NCBI GenBank assembly: GCA_903813345.2
Contig: CAIIXF020000006.1
Location: 4,547,096 to 4,611,095, forward strand
Source: Owenia fusiformis
Taxonomy: Eukaryota; Annelida; Polychaeta; Sabellida; Oweniidae
Reading direction: 5' to 3'
DNA length: 64,000 nucleotides
The position numbers were made by a program, and so were the translations under genes. The notes below the pieces were generated by a model, which was given only the letters and a program-made list of their open reading frames with translations, made no database searches and was not told where the DNA came from. Below, one piece after another: positions 1 through 12,344 of the stretch. Every line of letters starts with the position of its first letter. The first letter of the stretch is position 1.

Positions 1-405
1 TTCACACAAAATCGCCTGTCGTTTCTAGGGACTTTTCAACTTTTCCATGTTAAATTTATGATTTCCATTAATTTTGCCTGTTGTTTTCATTTATTTAGCC
101 TGTTCTGAGAAATTCTAGTGAACCTGCTGATATGACTGAGAATGTTATTCTGTTCGTTGTTAAAAGACTGAAATCGCGATTGAGGTCTTTGTAAATGGCC
201 AGAATAAGATCTGAGGTCATATATTTGCCATAAATCATGAAATCGAGTTCTTTGGATTTTAATATGATAAACAGACAAAAAAAATCTTTTTGCATTTATG
301 AATTTAAGCGGTCAAACATACTCGAATATAGATAAATCTATTGTTCTAGTAATTGTGACGTCACATATCATATTAGAATCACATTTATTTTCACCACTCT
401 CTTAT
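1..405. other. Non-coding flank or SCYL2 intron, nothing recognised
   Basis: AT-rich sequence with only short chance reading frames. I see no exon, repeat array or RNA gene. It probably belongs to an upstream SCYL2 intron, but that is inference from position only. Confidence 0.4.
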
Positions 406-675
406 TGGCTCACACAGTGAGCCTATGGGATCGACCAGTGTCCGTCTGTCCGTTGGTCCGTCCGTTGGTCTGTCCATCCAGTCAACATTGGTCGCACAAA
501 TTAAAACTGCTATTCGGATTGAGTCATATTCACATTCATTTTATCCATATCCATAATGCCTATTTGACCTATCATCACCATTTCCCAAGTTCACCTGGTT
601 TCCGAGAAATTGCTGATTTTGACGTCAAAAACTCAAATTTTCTGTAAATATGAAGGTTCCCACTGTGTGAGCACA
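406..675. repeat. Dispersed repeat with TCACACAGTGAGC-type inverted ends
   Basis: The left end carries GGCTCACACAGTGAGC, itself a short palindrome. The right end carries CACTGTGTGAGCAC, which matches the left end in inverted orientation. Between them is a run of GTCCGT/GTCTGTC words like those in the tandem modules further downstream. The layout suggests a non-autonomous interspersed element. No coding capacity is seen and the boundaries are approximate. Confidence 0.4.
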
Positions 676-1210
676 GGACCGTGGGTCCTTTATTCTGAAA
701 TTACTAGAGAAAATGTAAACATTGAAATAAATTATTTTAGAATTAAAGACTACAAAAAGTTGAATATCCCAGTGCTGCCCCGTTGCTTCATGGTTATTAC
801 ATATATTGTCATATTGCAATTGGCAATGATAAAAGGATCTTTGATTTATACTGGATGAAAAAATGCAACAGCCAGTGAATATATACATCTTTTAGAAAAC
901 GCCTTTTCATTACTGATGTCACAAGCTTGGCCGATGAATACATCTTCTTATTTTTGTGACACATGAATAATAGAGTCAGAAATATGACTGTGATATGATA
1001 ATGGCATATATCAAACTCGTGATTTCAGCATAAATACAATGAAGTAATAATTGATCACTTACATGTACTTGGTTTTGGCACAGTCTTTGGTCCTAGTTTT
1101 CTTTGAATGGCTGCAAAATACATTAGTGCACACATTGAAATTAAATTCTTCATCATTTAAATTAATGTGACTGAAGTATAAAGGGAAAAAGCAACACATT
1201 TGTTTAGAAG

Positions 1211-1960
1211 GTGAAGAAAATTATCCCACTGAACGGAGTTCAAGGGGGATATAGGAAAGCCATCCCTCAGTCTGTCTGTCCATCCATTCGTTATCGTCCA
1301 TCCATCCGTAGGCTTATGCCTCATGGGTGTAGGACCTCTACTCTATTTCAAATACACCTGGTTGATTTTGTTCAAATTTTATGTATACTGATGCCTAGGG
1401 ACAAATGAGCTTTGTTCAAGAAGAGATTTTCAAGATGGCTGCTGAATTTCAAAATGGCCACCGTTTTTTCATTAAAAACTGTAATCTTTTGATAACTCAA
1501 ATACCAATGGATGGATTTGGCACATGTTGATGGTTAGGGACAAATGAATTCTGCTCAAGAAGGAATTTTCAAGATGGCTGCTGAATTTCAAAATGGCTGT
1601 CATTTTTCTTAAAAGAATGTTATCATTGATATTGATAACTCAAATACCATTTGACAAATTTGGTTCAAACATTATTTGATGATAGAAAAAGGGGCTCTAC
1701 TCCAGGAGACATTTTTACTGAGTTTTAAAGTTGTGACTATTTTTGGTAAAAAAGCATTATCTTTGATACCTCAAGTACCATTGGATAGATTTGGTTCAAA
1801 TTTTATATGCACATGCCTAGAGACAAAGGAGCTCTGCTTGAGAAGACATTTTCAAGATGACATTTTTCGTAAATAACATAATCTTTCCTAACTTAAATGG
1901 ATGGATTTGGTTCTAATTTTATATGCTAATGCCCACAAGTTCAAAGGATTGGTATCGATA
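1211..1960. repeat. Tandem module repeat, GTCCATCC head plus ~125-bp modules (copy 1)
   Basis: The head reads ATTATCCCACTGAA, then GGGGGATATAGGAAAGCC, then a run of GTCTGTCCATCC words. Modules of roughly 125-130 bp follow, each with AACTCAAATACCA, GATTTGGTTCAAATTTTAT, a GATGCCTAGGGACAAA-like block, TTTTCAAGATGGC and TTTCAAAATGGC. At least four diverged modules are visible. The same family returns at 3205-4055 and, truncated, at 4295-4570. It is non-coding. Confidence 0.65.
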
Positions 1961-2233
1961 TTGAGAAAGTTTTTCAGGATTTTTGAATCCCCGTTAAGGT
2001 AGTTGTTGCTAGTGTGACATCATTTGTGAATGTTTGGCCTCAAGTCTATCGTACAGGTGACAATCACTCTCTCACACAGCCAAGCAAATGCAAAAAAAGA
2101 TGAGGAAATTAGAAGAATCCATCCAAATTTAGTTTTTATATCTAAAAAGCTGATGATCTCCTTTTTTTCTAAAGTAAGCTTTCATGCATATACTAATTAT
2201 ATTAATGTATAATGTAAAATGTACTTCGTTTAC

Positions 2234-2456
2234 CCTGAATTGATTTCTTCATCTCAATCATTTCCTTCTTCATTTTATTCATAGTCTCCTTTATGTCGAC
2301 AATCTCATCTTTTAGTTAACAAAGTTCATCAGATAAACTGGTGATGTCTCTCTTCTTACACATCTGCTCTCTCTTAGGACCATCTGTATTGGCTCCAACA
2401 ATCATGTCTAACACCATGACAATTGCACATGCAGTTCCATACTTCATTATATTCAT
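2234..2456 (-). pseudogene. Decayed first exon of a secreted coiled-coil protein
   Basis: On the minus strand an ATG at 2456 opens a frame whose first ~22 residues look like a signal peptide: Met, Lys-Tyr-Gly, then a hydrophobic run ending Val-Gly-Ala. It continues for 46 codons to an in-frame TAA at 2316-2318. Beyond that stop the same frame continues with charged, heptad-like sequence rich in Lys, Glu, Met and Ile (about 27 residues), ending at a plausible donor (CAGG then GTAAAC) at 2234/2233. A signal peptide followed by a short coiled coil is the usual first exon of invertebrate C1q-like, collagen-like or fibrinogen-related secreted proteins. The stop implies a relic or a sequencing error. 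No downstream exon was recognised, so the family is unassigned. Confidence 0.4.
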
Positions 2457-2810
2457 CGTGAGCTGTTATTTTGGGGCTATAAAGAAGGCATTTATGATAA
2501 TACTCATTTACAAAAGTAATATTTTTATTTTTATACCTTTTCCATTCATCCATACAATGGTCAAATATTTGAAGGTTTGCTTCACTTCGTCCATTTCTTT
2601 GTTTAGTCTGTGTAGAAAGATTTTTCAGGAATACTCAAAAATATGTAAATATGCTTAATATATGATTCATCACTGTTAGTTAATTTGACTTTAACTACAA
2701 CTTAGCTGACAAAATAGGTTATCTTCGCTCATAATTAGCCACACTAATGTCCTTAACAGATGAGAAAATTAAATAGTATCTTTTTCAGAAACCTTTATTC
2801 TGTATATAAC

Positions 2811-3210
2811 ACTCTATTTTTTAGAATGGGAATTATTTTTTGGAATGGGAAAAGTAAAATATATATGAATTTCAAACACGAGTGAGATGGCAGAGATTTT
2901 ATTTTTAATTTAACGTGAGGTATAATGTTATACCTAATGTTGAACATAGCATCTTGGACTCAGCATGAGGTATAACGTTATACCTAATGTTGAACTTAGC
3001 ATCTCTGATCCAGCGTGAGGTATAACGTTATACCTAATGCTGAACTTGGCATCTCTGACCCAGCGTGAGGTATAACGTTATACCTAGTGTTGAACTTAGC
3101 ATCTCTGTCTCAGCGTTAGGTATAACGTTATACCTAATGTTGAACTTAGCATCTCTGACTCAGCATGAGGTATAACGTTATACCTAATGTTGATCTTAGC
3201 ATCTCTGCTA
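2811..3210 (+). repeat. Palindrome minisatellite element, left copy (~50-bp units)
   Basis: A unique head (TTTTTTAGAATGGG then AATTATTTTTTGGAATGGG, about 95 bp) is followed by about six ~50-bp units. Each unit contains the perfect 18-bp palindrome AGGTATAACGTTATACCT or a one-base variant, then AATGTTGAACTTAGCATCTCTG. An inverted copy with the same head and array lies at 12345-12935. A head plus tandem core is typical of some non-autonomous elements with tandem cores. No coding was found. Confidence 0.75.
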
Positions 3211-4055
3211 ATTATCCCACTGAAAGAAGTTAGTGAGGGATACAGGAAAGCCGTCCATTCGTCCGTTCATCCATCCGTTTGTCTGTGTCTGTCCGGGTGA
3301 TAACTCAAATACAAGTTGACAGATTTGTTTCAAATTTTATAGGCTTATGCCTTATGGGTGTAGGACCTCTGCTCGAGAAGGAATTTTCAAAATCGACGCT
3401 TAATTCAAAATGGCCACCATTTTTCGTAAAAAATTAAATCTTTGATAAATCAAATACTAGCTGCTAGATTTTGTTCAAATTTTATATGCTGATGCCTAAA
3501 GACAAAGGAGCTTTGCTGAAGAAGACATTTGTAAGATGGCCGCTGATTTTCAAAATGGCGGTCATTTTTTCGTAAAAAATGTAATCTTTGATAATTCAAG
3601 TACCAGTTGACTGATTTGGTTCAAATTTGATATGCTGATACCTAGGGAGACAAGAGATACAGTTAAGAAGGATTTTTCAAGATGGCAGCTGAATTTCAAA
3701 ATGGCCGCCATTCTTCGTGGCAGAACGTAATCTTTGATAACTCAAATACCAGTTGATGGATTTGGTTCATATTTTATATGCGAATGTCCAGAGACATGGG
3801 AGCTCCACTCAATAAGACATTTTCAAGATGGCCTCTAAATTTCAAAATGGCCGCCATTTTTCATAAAAAAACTTAATCTTTAATAATTCAAATACCAGTG
3901 GACGGATTTGGTTCAAACTTTATATGCTGATGCCTAGGGACAAAGGAGCTCTGTTTGAGAAGAAATTTTCAAGATGACAGCCTAATTTCAAGATGGCTGC
4001 CATTTTTGTAAAAACTTTTGATTTGCTACTCCGTGGAGTTGCTGTTTTCTAGTTG
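3205..4055. repeat. Tandem module repeat (copy 2)
   Basis: Same family as 1211-1960. An ATTATCCCACTGAA head with GTCCGTTCATCCATCCG words precedes about five diverged ~125-bp modules with TTTTCAAGATGGC / TTTCAAAATGGC cores. It begins directly at the end of the palindrome minisatellite, so the two elements are nested or adjacent. It is non-coding. Confidence 0.65.
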
Positions 4056-4294
4056 AAAAAAGTCTAATCATTGTAATCGCAGCCTATGACAAATTATGGC
4101 AGTTTTAATGCGCAGTTCAATGGAGGTAAGTAATTTAAAAAATGATATCACCTGTCAGAAATCGATTAACAGATAAATTAGCATTGCTTGTAATCCTTAT
4201 GCTATCTTTGTTACAACACAACCTAGTATTCTTGAAGATGAAAATCTATTTCTTTAACAGAGGTGAGATCTATTTAAAAGAAAACATTTAATTG

Positions 4295-4570
4295 ATAATT
4301 ATCCCAACGAATGAAGTTTGGTAGGGATATAGTGAAGCCCTCCATCCATCCTTCTGTCAGTACATCCGTCCGTCCGGAAAAATAACAAAGATACTCTCAA
4401 GCTAACAATATAAGCAGCAACCTAAAGACGTCCGTCCGGAAGACAACTCAAATACTATTGTACAGATTTTTCTTCACATTTGGTGGAAAGGTGTCAATTG
4501 GTAAATAGTTGTATGCAAAAAATATTTTTTTCAAGGTGGGCACCGCTTTACAAATGGCGTTATTTTCGGG
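4295..4570. repeat. Truncated copy of the tandem module repeat (copy 3)
   Basis: The head (AATTATCCCAACGAATGAAG, GTAGGGATATAGTGAAGCCC, GTCCGTCCGG) resembles the heads at 1211 and 3205. Only one or two poorly conserved modules follow. Confidence 0.45.
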
Positions 4571-7062
4571 AGAATCTTATGTTTTTCATTTTAAACCAAA
4601 GTTATAAATATTTTTGTTTGAAATGTTGGTAGTACATGTATATTCACAACATCTATCTATTTCACATATATTCCATGTTTTTCGACCTGACCCCAAGGGG
4701 GGTGTATGGGGGGGTCGGGAAAACATAATTTTTTTAATTTTGAGATAATTTTCTGAAGTATAGCTTTATTATACTTAAATAAAAAGGGATGGGATTTCGC
4801 AAAAATTTCTCAATCCTTTCAAAATATGGCTATATTTAGTTATATGTCTGTCTTATTATCTGCAAATCAAGGTTAGAATAAATGGTAAATACAATATCAG
4901 ACATATACAGATCGAACCCATGTGCTTTCAAAAGAAAAGTAGGCAAATCTGTGTTATGACATGAGAACTTCAAAATGAGCGGTGCCATGCTTCCCTTTTT
5001 TGATAATATTTCAAAAAGATTTAGATAAATATATATGTTTCTCGTATTATCTTGAAGAAAAATCAATTTTGAATATGATTAAAACATAAAACATGATTAA
5101 TATCATTCAAAATTAAACAAAAAAGACCAATAAGAAAAAGAGGTATCAAAATGTTCTCTTCGAGTGTTGCATTGTGGGTAATTATTCAAGAACACATTCC
5201 AATAAAACTATAATTTTAGGGAGAATGTTCACTTTCATTATTGCCATAATTATGAGGATACATTATATACATCTTTCCTACTATTATTGATGTACATTAT
5301 ATACATAAAAATGTTAGCTTGTACTTAGTAAGACATATTTTGTTGGCCCATTAATCTTAAACTTATGTCTGTGGATATCTATGAGGACACCAGAAAGCCA
5401 TTCTGATCAGATACTCATAGCTTCTTTCTGTTTCACCTGAAACATCATCTCAGGGCTGAGAAGAAATGAGATGTCATGATGCCAGATAGCCATCAGTTAC
5501 ATGAATTTGAGAGAAACATTTGAGCCCAGCATCACCTTGTATTTTGATTCTTTGATTCAGGGGCGTAGCCAGCTTTTAATCAGGGGGGATGCAATTGTCA
5601 AATTTATTTTCGGTTTTGGGTCGGAGGGGGGAGGGTGCGATCATGGCATAAACAAAAAGTTTACAAAAATGTATGCAATTCCTTCAAAATTGAGCTAGAA
5701 ACTTCAAATAAAAAATTGTAAAGCTTTTCTTCTATCTCATGGTTCTATTTTGGTGCCATCACACTCATCGCACCCCCCCCCCCCCCCCCCGCCTAGGCCT
5801 ATGACCAATGGTCATTGTCGGTCTCAAAAAATATATGTGATTCTAATGTAGAATATTTTGTACTTCATATTTTATTGTAGAAAATTTAAATTGGAACTCC
5901 AGACTGGACATACATGTAACATTTTATCTGTATAGTGTATCTGAATAGTAGGTCATGTATATGTATAGGTAGTGTGTTAAATTTTTTTAATTCATCTGGA
6001 AAATTTTAAAGAACGCTATAATTTTGTCTTTGTCTTATATATTGAATCAGCTTGCAAACTATCTTTAAGAGGGGAAACAGTTAGTTTTCTTAAGACTATA
6101 GCTTTGAGACAAACCCATAAATTTCATCTTATCTAAATAATATGTCAACCCCTCGGCTAACAAGCAAAACAGATGCTGGTCAGATCAACTACTGATGCAT
6201 TAGCACCCAAATATATATGGGATATATCCTTGTGAACAACCTTGTGAAGGAACAATTGTTTTAAATACTAATACAAATTGTTCAAAAAAATACACTAGCA
6301 AGTTTTCATTTTATAAAAAATAACTTTTGAAATTAATGCCCCTCACCTACAAAAGACCCCTTGAGAAATTAATGGGTAATCACTCTTGTCAACTCTTAAT
6401 ATTCAACTATTTACAGCCCTTCACATAGATTTGAAGGGGATGTAATCATATAGATTCATTGTCAAAATAAAGATCTTACAGCTAATTACTCATCCCCCTA
6501 GATATATTTGATTGGTATGGATTGAGAATAAGACCTATAAATGATGATTGGGTATGAATATGATTGGCAACACCCATTTCTAGAAATATTAGATCAGTGA
6601 CTAAACAAGTAAATCAAAAAAGGAAATAACCCACTATGGATCTATTGGTAATCATCCCTACTGATTTTTTATTTTCAACTCCCACTGATTAATTAAATTC
6701 ATGGTCAGCATACATAATTTTGTAGCTAACCCCCCCCCCCCCCCCCGTCTATAATAAAAACTCAATATTATGGATACAACATAATGAATTTCAGAAGTTC
6801 AATATAAGTGTCAGAATTAATTGAATTGTGGCATATAAGCGAAATATATGAACAATTGATTATACCTGAGAGTTTCAATGTCATATTAGCCTGGTTTAGT
6901 TGAAATATCAAATCATTATGTCAACTACATGTATAAAGTAGTTTAATTCGATAAAAACTAAAAAATATTGAAATAGATACTTCTGTCCTCCATCCTAAAT
7001 GCTTAAATTAATTAGATATACACTGAAAGGCAATCAGTTCAATTTGTTAGAATTGTTCTGGA
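4571..7062. other. Repeat-poor non-coding stretch with poly-C tracts
   Basis: No gene was recognised. Near 4681-4720 there is a GACCCCAAGGGGGG / GGGGGGGTC block. Near 5560 a GGGGCGTAGCCAGC word resembles one at about 20540 and may be a repeat end. Long C homopolymers lie near 5770 and 6730. The rest is featureless AT-rich DNA. Confidence 0.4.
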
Positions 7063-7290
7063 ATGGGCCATTCCATTTAAAAAATGTACGGGGGGTATGG
7101 ATGCACAGGCTGAGACACCCCCCCCCAGAATTTTTTTCTTGCTACCCCCCCCCCCCCCCCAGAAAATTGCATCCATAACCCCCCCCCCCCCCCGGAAAAT
7201 AATTACATCCATACCCCCCCCCCCAGAAATTTGCATCCATACCCCCCTCCCCCTGGAAAATTGCATTTATACCCCCCAAAACACGCTAGA
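7063..7290 (+). repeat. C-rich minisatellite with GGGCCATTCCATTT flank, left copy
   Basis: The flank GGGCCATTCCATTTAAAA is followed by a short G-rich block, then blocks of 8-16 C separated by AGAAAATTGCATCCATA-type spacers of about 17-19 bp. The same spacer/flank family occurs at 11640-11886 with its flank inverted. Proline- or glycine-rich reading frames across it are artefacts of the C runs. Confidence 0.7.
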
Positions 7291-9249
7291 TCCCCCTGAG
7301 AAACAATATAAAGGGGTATAAGTTGCCCTTACCATGGAAATAGGTAATCAGTTTTCTGAATTTACAAATTAGTGTTAAAGGCACATGTTCATGGAAATAC
7401 ACAAGTCATCAGTACGTATACAATAGAACCACAAGTTATATTTCTCAAGTCCAAAAATATCTGCACCAGCTACGCCCATATTTCTTACCTCATTTTTGAT
7501 TAAAATCCAACAGACTGAGTGTGAACTCAGTTTGTTATCCTTATTTTCTGTGGTTTGGTTATTGCGGTGAATTGTATTGCACAAAATTATCAATTCATTT
7601 GAGGAAGCATTACTTCATAAAATAGATATTATGAAAATTCAATTAGGTAGTAAGGTACAATTAAATGCCATAAAAAGTAACACAGCATATTGTCTAGTCT
7701 AAGAGATAAAGCTAGTGGAACTTAAAAATATGCAAATTAATTTACTACCTCAGTCACTTTGAATTATGATTTACATTAAAAAGATATGTTTGAACACCAA
7801 CATTTAACATAAGATGTTTATAGTCTGAGTATTCCCAACTAAATTTCAAAAATACCGACTATAGGATTTAGTCTACTAAATTGATTCTATACACCAGCTT
7901 GAACATTCTCTCAAAGCTACGGCTGTCTTTTGAAATACTGGTCGATTTAAAAAGTCTTTTATGTCTTTTGATAAATAACATAATGTTCTGTGGAAGGTCT
8001 GCATAACCTGAGATTTTCTTGGCACAAGATAATTACCAGGCTTATACTCAGTCACTTAAGAAGGCAATGCAGATACTTTCCTGAAAAAAGCAAAGAAATA
8101 AAACACATGCCTTCATACTTTATTTTGTACCAGAAATTTTCAAAATATTTCCATATAGACGTGCCTTTAACAGAATGTCAGTAAGTCATACGCTCAGACT
8201 GAATTATTGCTTATATACTACTGTAACAGGATATTTCTAGGTCAACTTTTTTTATGCCTTTAATCTTGTCTCAACTTTATATTTTCACCTACTACTGTTA
8301 GCACATAAAGTGTATGTAAATACACTGTAGTATCAAAGATACAATCTCATTGAATTAGTCTGAAAATATTGCTTGTAGTTTGAAGTAACCTTCCTCAACC
8401 AACACTGGTTGTAAATAATGTAGACAAAATGAGTGAAGTACTTTTGACTCCGAGAAATTAGTGTACCTAATTAACAGTTCACAATTCTTTAGAATGTATG
8501 AATTACTAGAATATTCAGTGGTTTACTTTTGAAAATTTAAAAAAAATCCATTGAAATGTCTTACATTTTCAAAAACTCATGAAAAGTTCAATATGTGAAG
8601 CAAGTGATCACATAATTTATGACTGAATCAGATGCCCAAAATGTTGAACAGACATGACAGAAAGTAATACTATGAACTTATAACAAAAGTGTTCTAGATA
8701 CTCTCATCTACTTGAATAAAGTTATATTTGAAGGCTACACATGTTGCAAAATTTGACTAATTTGTCTAAAAGTCTAAACAACAAGGAAGTAATTGCCAGA
8801 TTGGAACCATCCTATATAATTATATTGGTTCCAACATTGTTAGTTTACATGTAGGTCACTGTCACATACACTTTGTTTTTTGTTTGGATCTAGTGTACTG
8901 TATACTGCTTGGAGCTCTCAATTCACAGTAAGGTCATGTGCCTTGTGTAATGTATCCTGATCTCTAGACAAGTTCGCTATTTTGTTATATTGAGGTTGTA
9001 ATAGTTTTATCCTGATATATTCAGATGACCTGAGTACTTTCTCAACCGACTAAATGATTATGAAAAGCAAAAATAACGACTGAATATTTCATAATTAGTT
9101 AGTTGAACTCGCTACCATTGTTCACTTCACACAATCAAAATTAGAATGTAATGTTTCCATTGGTAACTACAATATTTTTTCATTATTTCTTATTTATTCA
9201 ACATAAATTACACAAAATTTAATTTTTTACCCCAGTAGTTGCATTAGCA
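7291..9249. other. Non-coding stretch, nothing recognised
   Basis: AT-rich with only short chance frames. No exon with splice sites, no tandem array and no RNA gene were seen. Confidence 0.4.
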
Positions 9250-9259
9250 GAAACGGTTC

Positions 9260-9690
9260 GTTTTGGTAACAAAATGTCGGAATATGAAGGTACGATTTTT
9301 CTTTTTTCCTTAATTATTTCACACGTTGTAGGCAGAATTCCCACAACATTTTTATCATAAATGTTTAAGAAAATGTACATATTTTCGAACTAATAGTTCA
9401 GAAGACAACAGAATCGTCAATTTAATTCCTAACTAAGTTACATAAAAGGTGTTTCGAAAAACAGTTCTGCACTTTTAACCCGTAGCGTTTATGTAACTTG
9501 AGTGAGGAATTAATTTGACAATTCTGTTTTCTTCTGAGCTATTTTTTCGCAAACATGTACATTTTCTAAAACATATGATACTGATACACATTTGTGAGAA
9601 AGAATGTTATGGGGATTCTGCCTACAACGCATTAAATAAGGAAAAAAGAAAAATCGTACCTTTGACGTTCCAACGAACCAATTCGGTAAC
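9260..9690. mobile_element. Foldback (hairpin) element, ~170-bp arms
   Basis: The left side (GGTACGATTTTTCTTTTTTCC, GTTGTAGGCAGAATTCCC, AAGAAAATGTACAT, AATTCCTAACTAAGTTACATAA) is repeated inverted on the right (GGTTCGTTGG side at about 9670 back to AACTTGAGTGAGGAATTAAT at about 9500), with a short loop near 9460-9480. The arms are clearly diverged. There is no coding, so this looks like a non-autonomous foldback or MITE. The ends were not fixed because I could not identify a target duplication. Confidence 0.6.
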
Positions 9691-10406
9691 CAGTGTAATT
9701 GAGCGGATCACCAGTATATAGGATGTATGATATGAATAAGAAAATGTACTGTTTCACTTGAGAATGAAGATATTCTAATTCTCATTGTCTGAATTTAAAA
9801 ATATTTAAATAATATGCATTAACTGTTTCAGAGAAAAAGGTCATATTTGTTAATTTAAATGATTCTTCATGTTTTTGGGGGAAATCGTGTTTTGCTGTTC
9901 CAGAAATGAAGAGGAGTTCTATGAAAGCCATGACTCTGTATGTAGAGAAAGTTATACCCTTAACAAGAGCATACCAAAGTTTTCCTTATCTTAGCATTAA
10001 GCATTATATAGGATCACAAATTTGCAAATATGAAACTCAGAAAAACTTGTATACAGCTAGTTGTAGCTTTGAATATACTTTGTTCTGTTGGCTGGGATTA
10101 GATTTGAAATAATAAACATGACAGAGATTTGGTGTCAGACAAGTCCATGCACAAAATACTCAAGAAAGCCTACGCAAAAAACCTGAGCCTCATTTGATCA
10201 GAATGATTATTATTAACCAATGCAACAAATAATATAAACAATCTTGAAAATTACCTTTCTTTTCTGTTTTCTGGGATTTTTTAACTTTAACTTTCTACTT
10301 GAGGAATACTTGAAGCGCACAGATTAGTGTAATTAAAATGTTTTGACATTTTGCCCTTGCAGGTCATATCAATTCAGAAATATATGTTTGAAAGTAATGG
10401 TTCATC

Positions 10407-10953
10407 CTTATCCCGTACCAGGACTATAGTCATGCATTGAGAGCATTCTTTTGCCTGTACGATTACAACTTGGGAGAATTATCTACGCCCCTTACACTTA
10501 AGATACCAACTTCAATTGATTCCTGGGTATTTTAGCATTCTTTTCGTGTAGTTGAATCCACAATTGTCTGGGCACATCGGCAGAACGGGAACATTTTTCT
10601 TTTTCATCGAGAGATATTCCATCACTTTCCAAGATGGCGGTTGGATTTAAAAGGGGATTCCCCGTTTGACTGGCCCAGAAGTGGCCCGCAAGCACCAAAA
10701 ATGGAGGAATTTGACGGTTGAAATAAGTTAAATATTACACACAAATATTGTGATTAAAAACGAAAATTTCTTTGTTCTGCCGATAAACCCAGACAATTGT
10801 GGATTCAACTACAAGAAAAGAATGCTAAAATACCAAGGAATCTATTGAAATAGGTATCTTAAGTGTAAGAAGCGTAGAAAATTCTCCCATGTTGTAATCG
10901 TACAGGCAAAAGAATGCTCTCAATGCAGGACTATAGTCCTGGCACGGGATAAG
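10407..10953. mobile_element. Foldback MITE with 180-bp terminal inverted repeats
   Basis: The left arm 10407-10586 starts CTTATCCCGTACCAGGACTA and pairs with the right arm 10774-10953, which ends GGCACGGGATAAG. The arms are equal in length (180 bp) and similar by eye at nearly nine positions in ten. The loop is 187 bp. The same hexamer TTCATC flanks it on both sides (10401-10406 and 10954-10959), as expected for a target-site duplication. If the outermost C is assigned to the duplication it becomes TTCATCC. There is no coding. The superfamily is unassigned. Confidence 0.75.
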
Positions 10954-11639
10954 TTCATCCCTTTTCATATGGTACTTTCACCATCTGTTCACTAATAGTA
11001 GTTTGGAGCACACACAAATATGAAATTAATAACAAAATATTTTTATGTTTTAGTTTCACTTAAAACTCGCATGTTTTGTTCAGCTACATTGTGTAAATTA
11101 CTATTATACCATCAAAAGAATTCCAGAAAGAAACTCATGGAATCAACAGATCAATTGCAAAATGCTTGAATATTGCAACTGTTTTAATTTCTAATGTCCT
11201 CAAATTTATTAATGAACATAAACAGGGCTTTTCTAATTCTGTATTATTTTCTGTATTTGAATATCAATCTGAAATACTTTGTTGAGTTTCAACACTTGAC
11301 CTAAACTGTACTTTTTAACTTTTAAAACTTGATAGTCAACCAATATAAAACTAACTTATAATTATCTTTTAAATTTGGGGACATTGTGATAGTGTTTTCC
11401 AGTGAATTCTTAGAAGCAAGACTGGAAAGTGAAATGTGATCTTGTTCTGTTTTGGCTCAAGGCAACCCTAAGACTGCATCTGGCAAATAAATCGCAAGCA
11501 TATCAACAGAGTGACACTATGTTGACACATAAGCTTGAGGTTTTTTGGCTTACATTTAGAGATTGTGTACATTAACTGACTAATTACCCCCTTTTAAAAG
11601 ACTGAAAGACACTCCACCCTTATACCACTATAGAGTACC

Positions 11640-11886
11640 CCCCACAGACTACCCCCCCCCCATTATTAACCCCCCCCCCCCCCGCAGAATTCCTTCGCAA
11701 ATACCCCCCCCCCAAGAATATTCCATGGTCAATATCCCCCCCAGAATTTTTCGGTCAACACACCCCCCCCCAGAATTTTTCGGTCTCCTACCTCCCCCCC
11801 AGAATTTTTCAGTCAACACCCCCCCCCAGAATTTTGCATCCATACCCCCCCCCCCCCCCGTAAATTTTTTAAATGGAATGGCCCAA
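11640..11886 (-). repeat. C-rich minisatellite, right copy (flank inverted)
   Basis: Blocks of 7-15 C are separated by AGAATTTTTCGGTCAACA / AGAATTTTGCATCCATA spacers. The array ends with TTTTTTAAATGGAATGGCCC, the inverse of the flank at 7063. The C-rich strand is the + strand in both copies even though the flanks are opposed. Confidence 0.7.
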
Positions 11887-12344
11887 TGCATAGGCAACAA
11901 TTATACAGTAAAACATATATAGCTGAACATCTTCCAATCTGCACACTTTCTTTCCCTCCCATAATTAATAGATAATCATTTTCAAGATTAGTGAAAAAGG
12001 GCAAAAACTAACTGTTTTCTGCTCATCATATAGATACATTCACATGATATATTAACTGATTAAAGTTCAGCCCATCATGAGAGATTACAGTCTCATATCA
12101 GTTCCTTACCAGTAATTTGATCTGGTCTGAGGCCATAAAACATATGATTCATTTTGAATGTATAATGTGGATTATCAAGACATGGCCAACCTATATTGGA
12201 GCTTGGGGCATTAAATCTGACAAAGTTACCTATATAACCAATATAAAGTGTATAACATGCCCAATGTTATACAGTTTTATCTTCCAAACTAGTTTTTAAT
12301 TTTAGGGTAGGTTAATGGGTTCTGATTATCTTATTTATTTGAGT

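Noticed and set aside
7039-7321. Gly-rich (-) and Pro-rich (+) small proteins
   Set aside because: Produced by C homopolymer blocks and 17-19-bp spacers. The same happens at 11649-11922.
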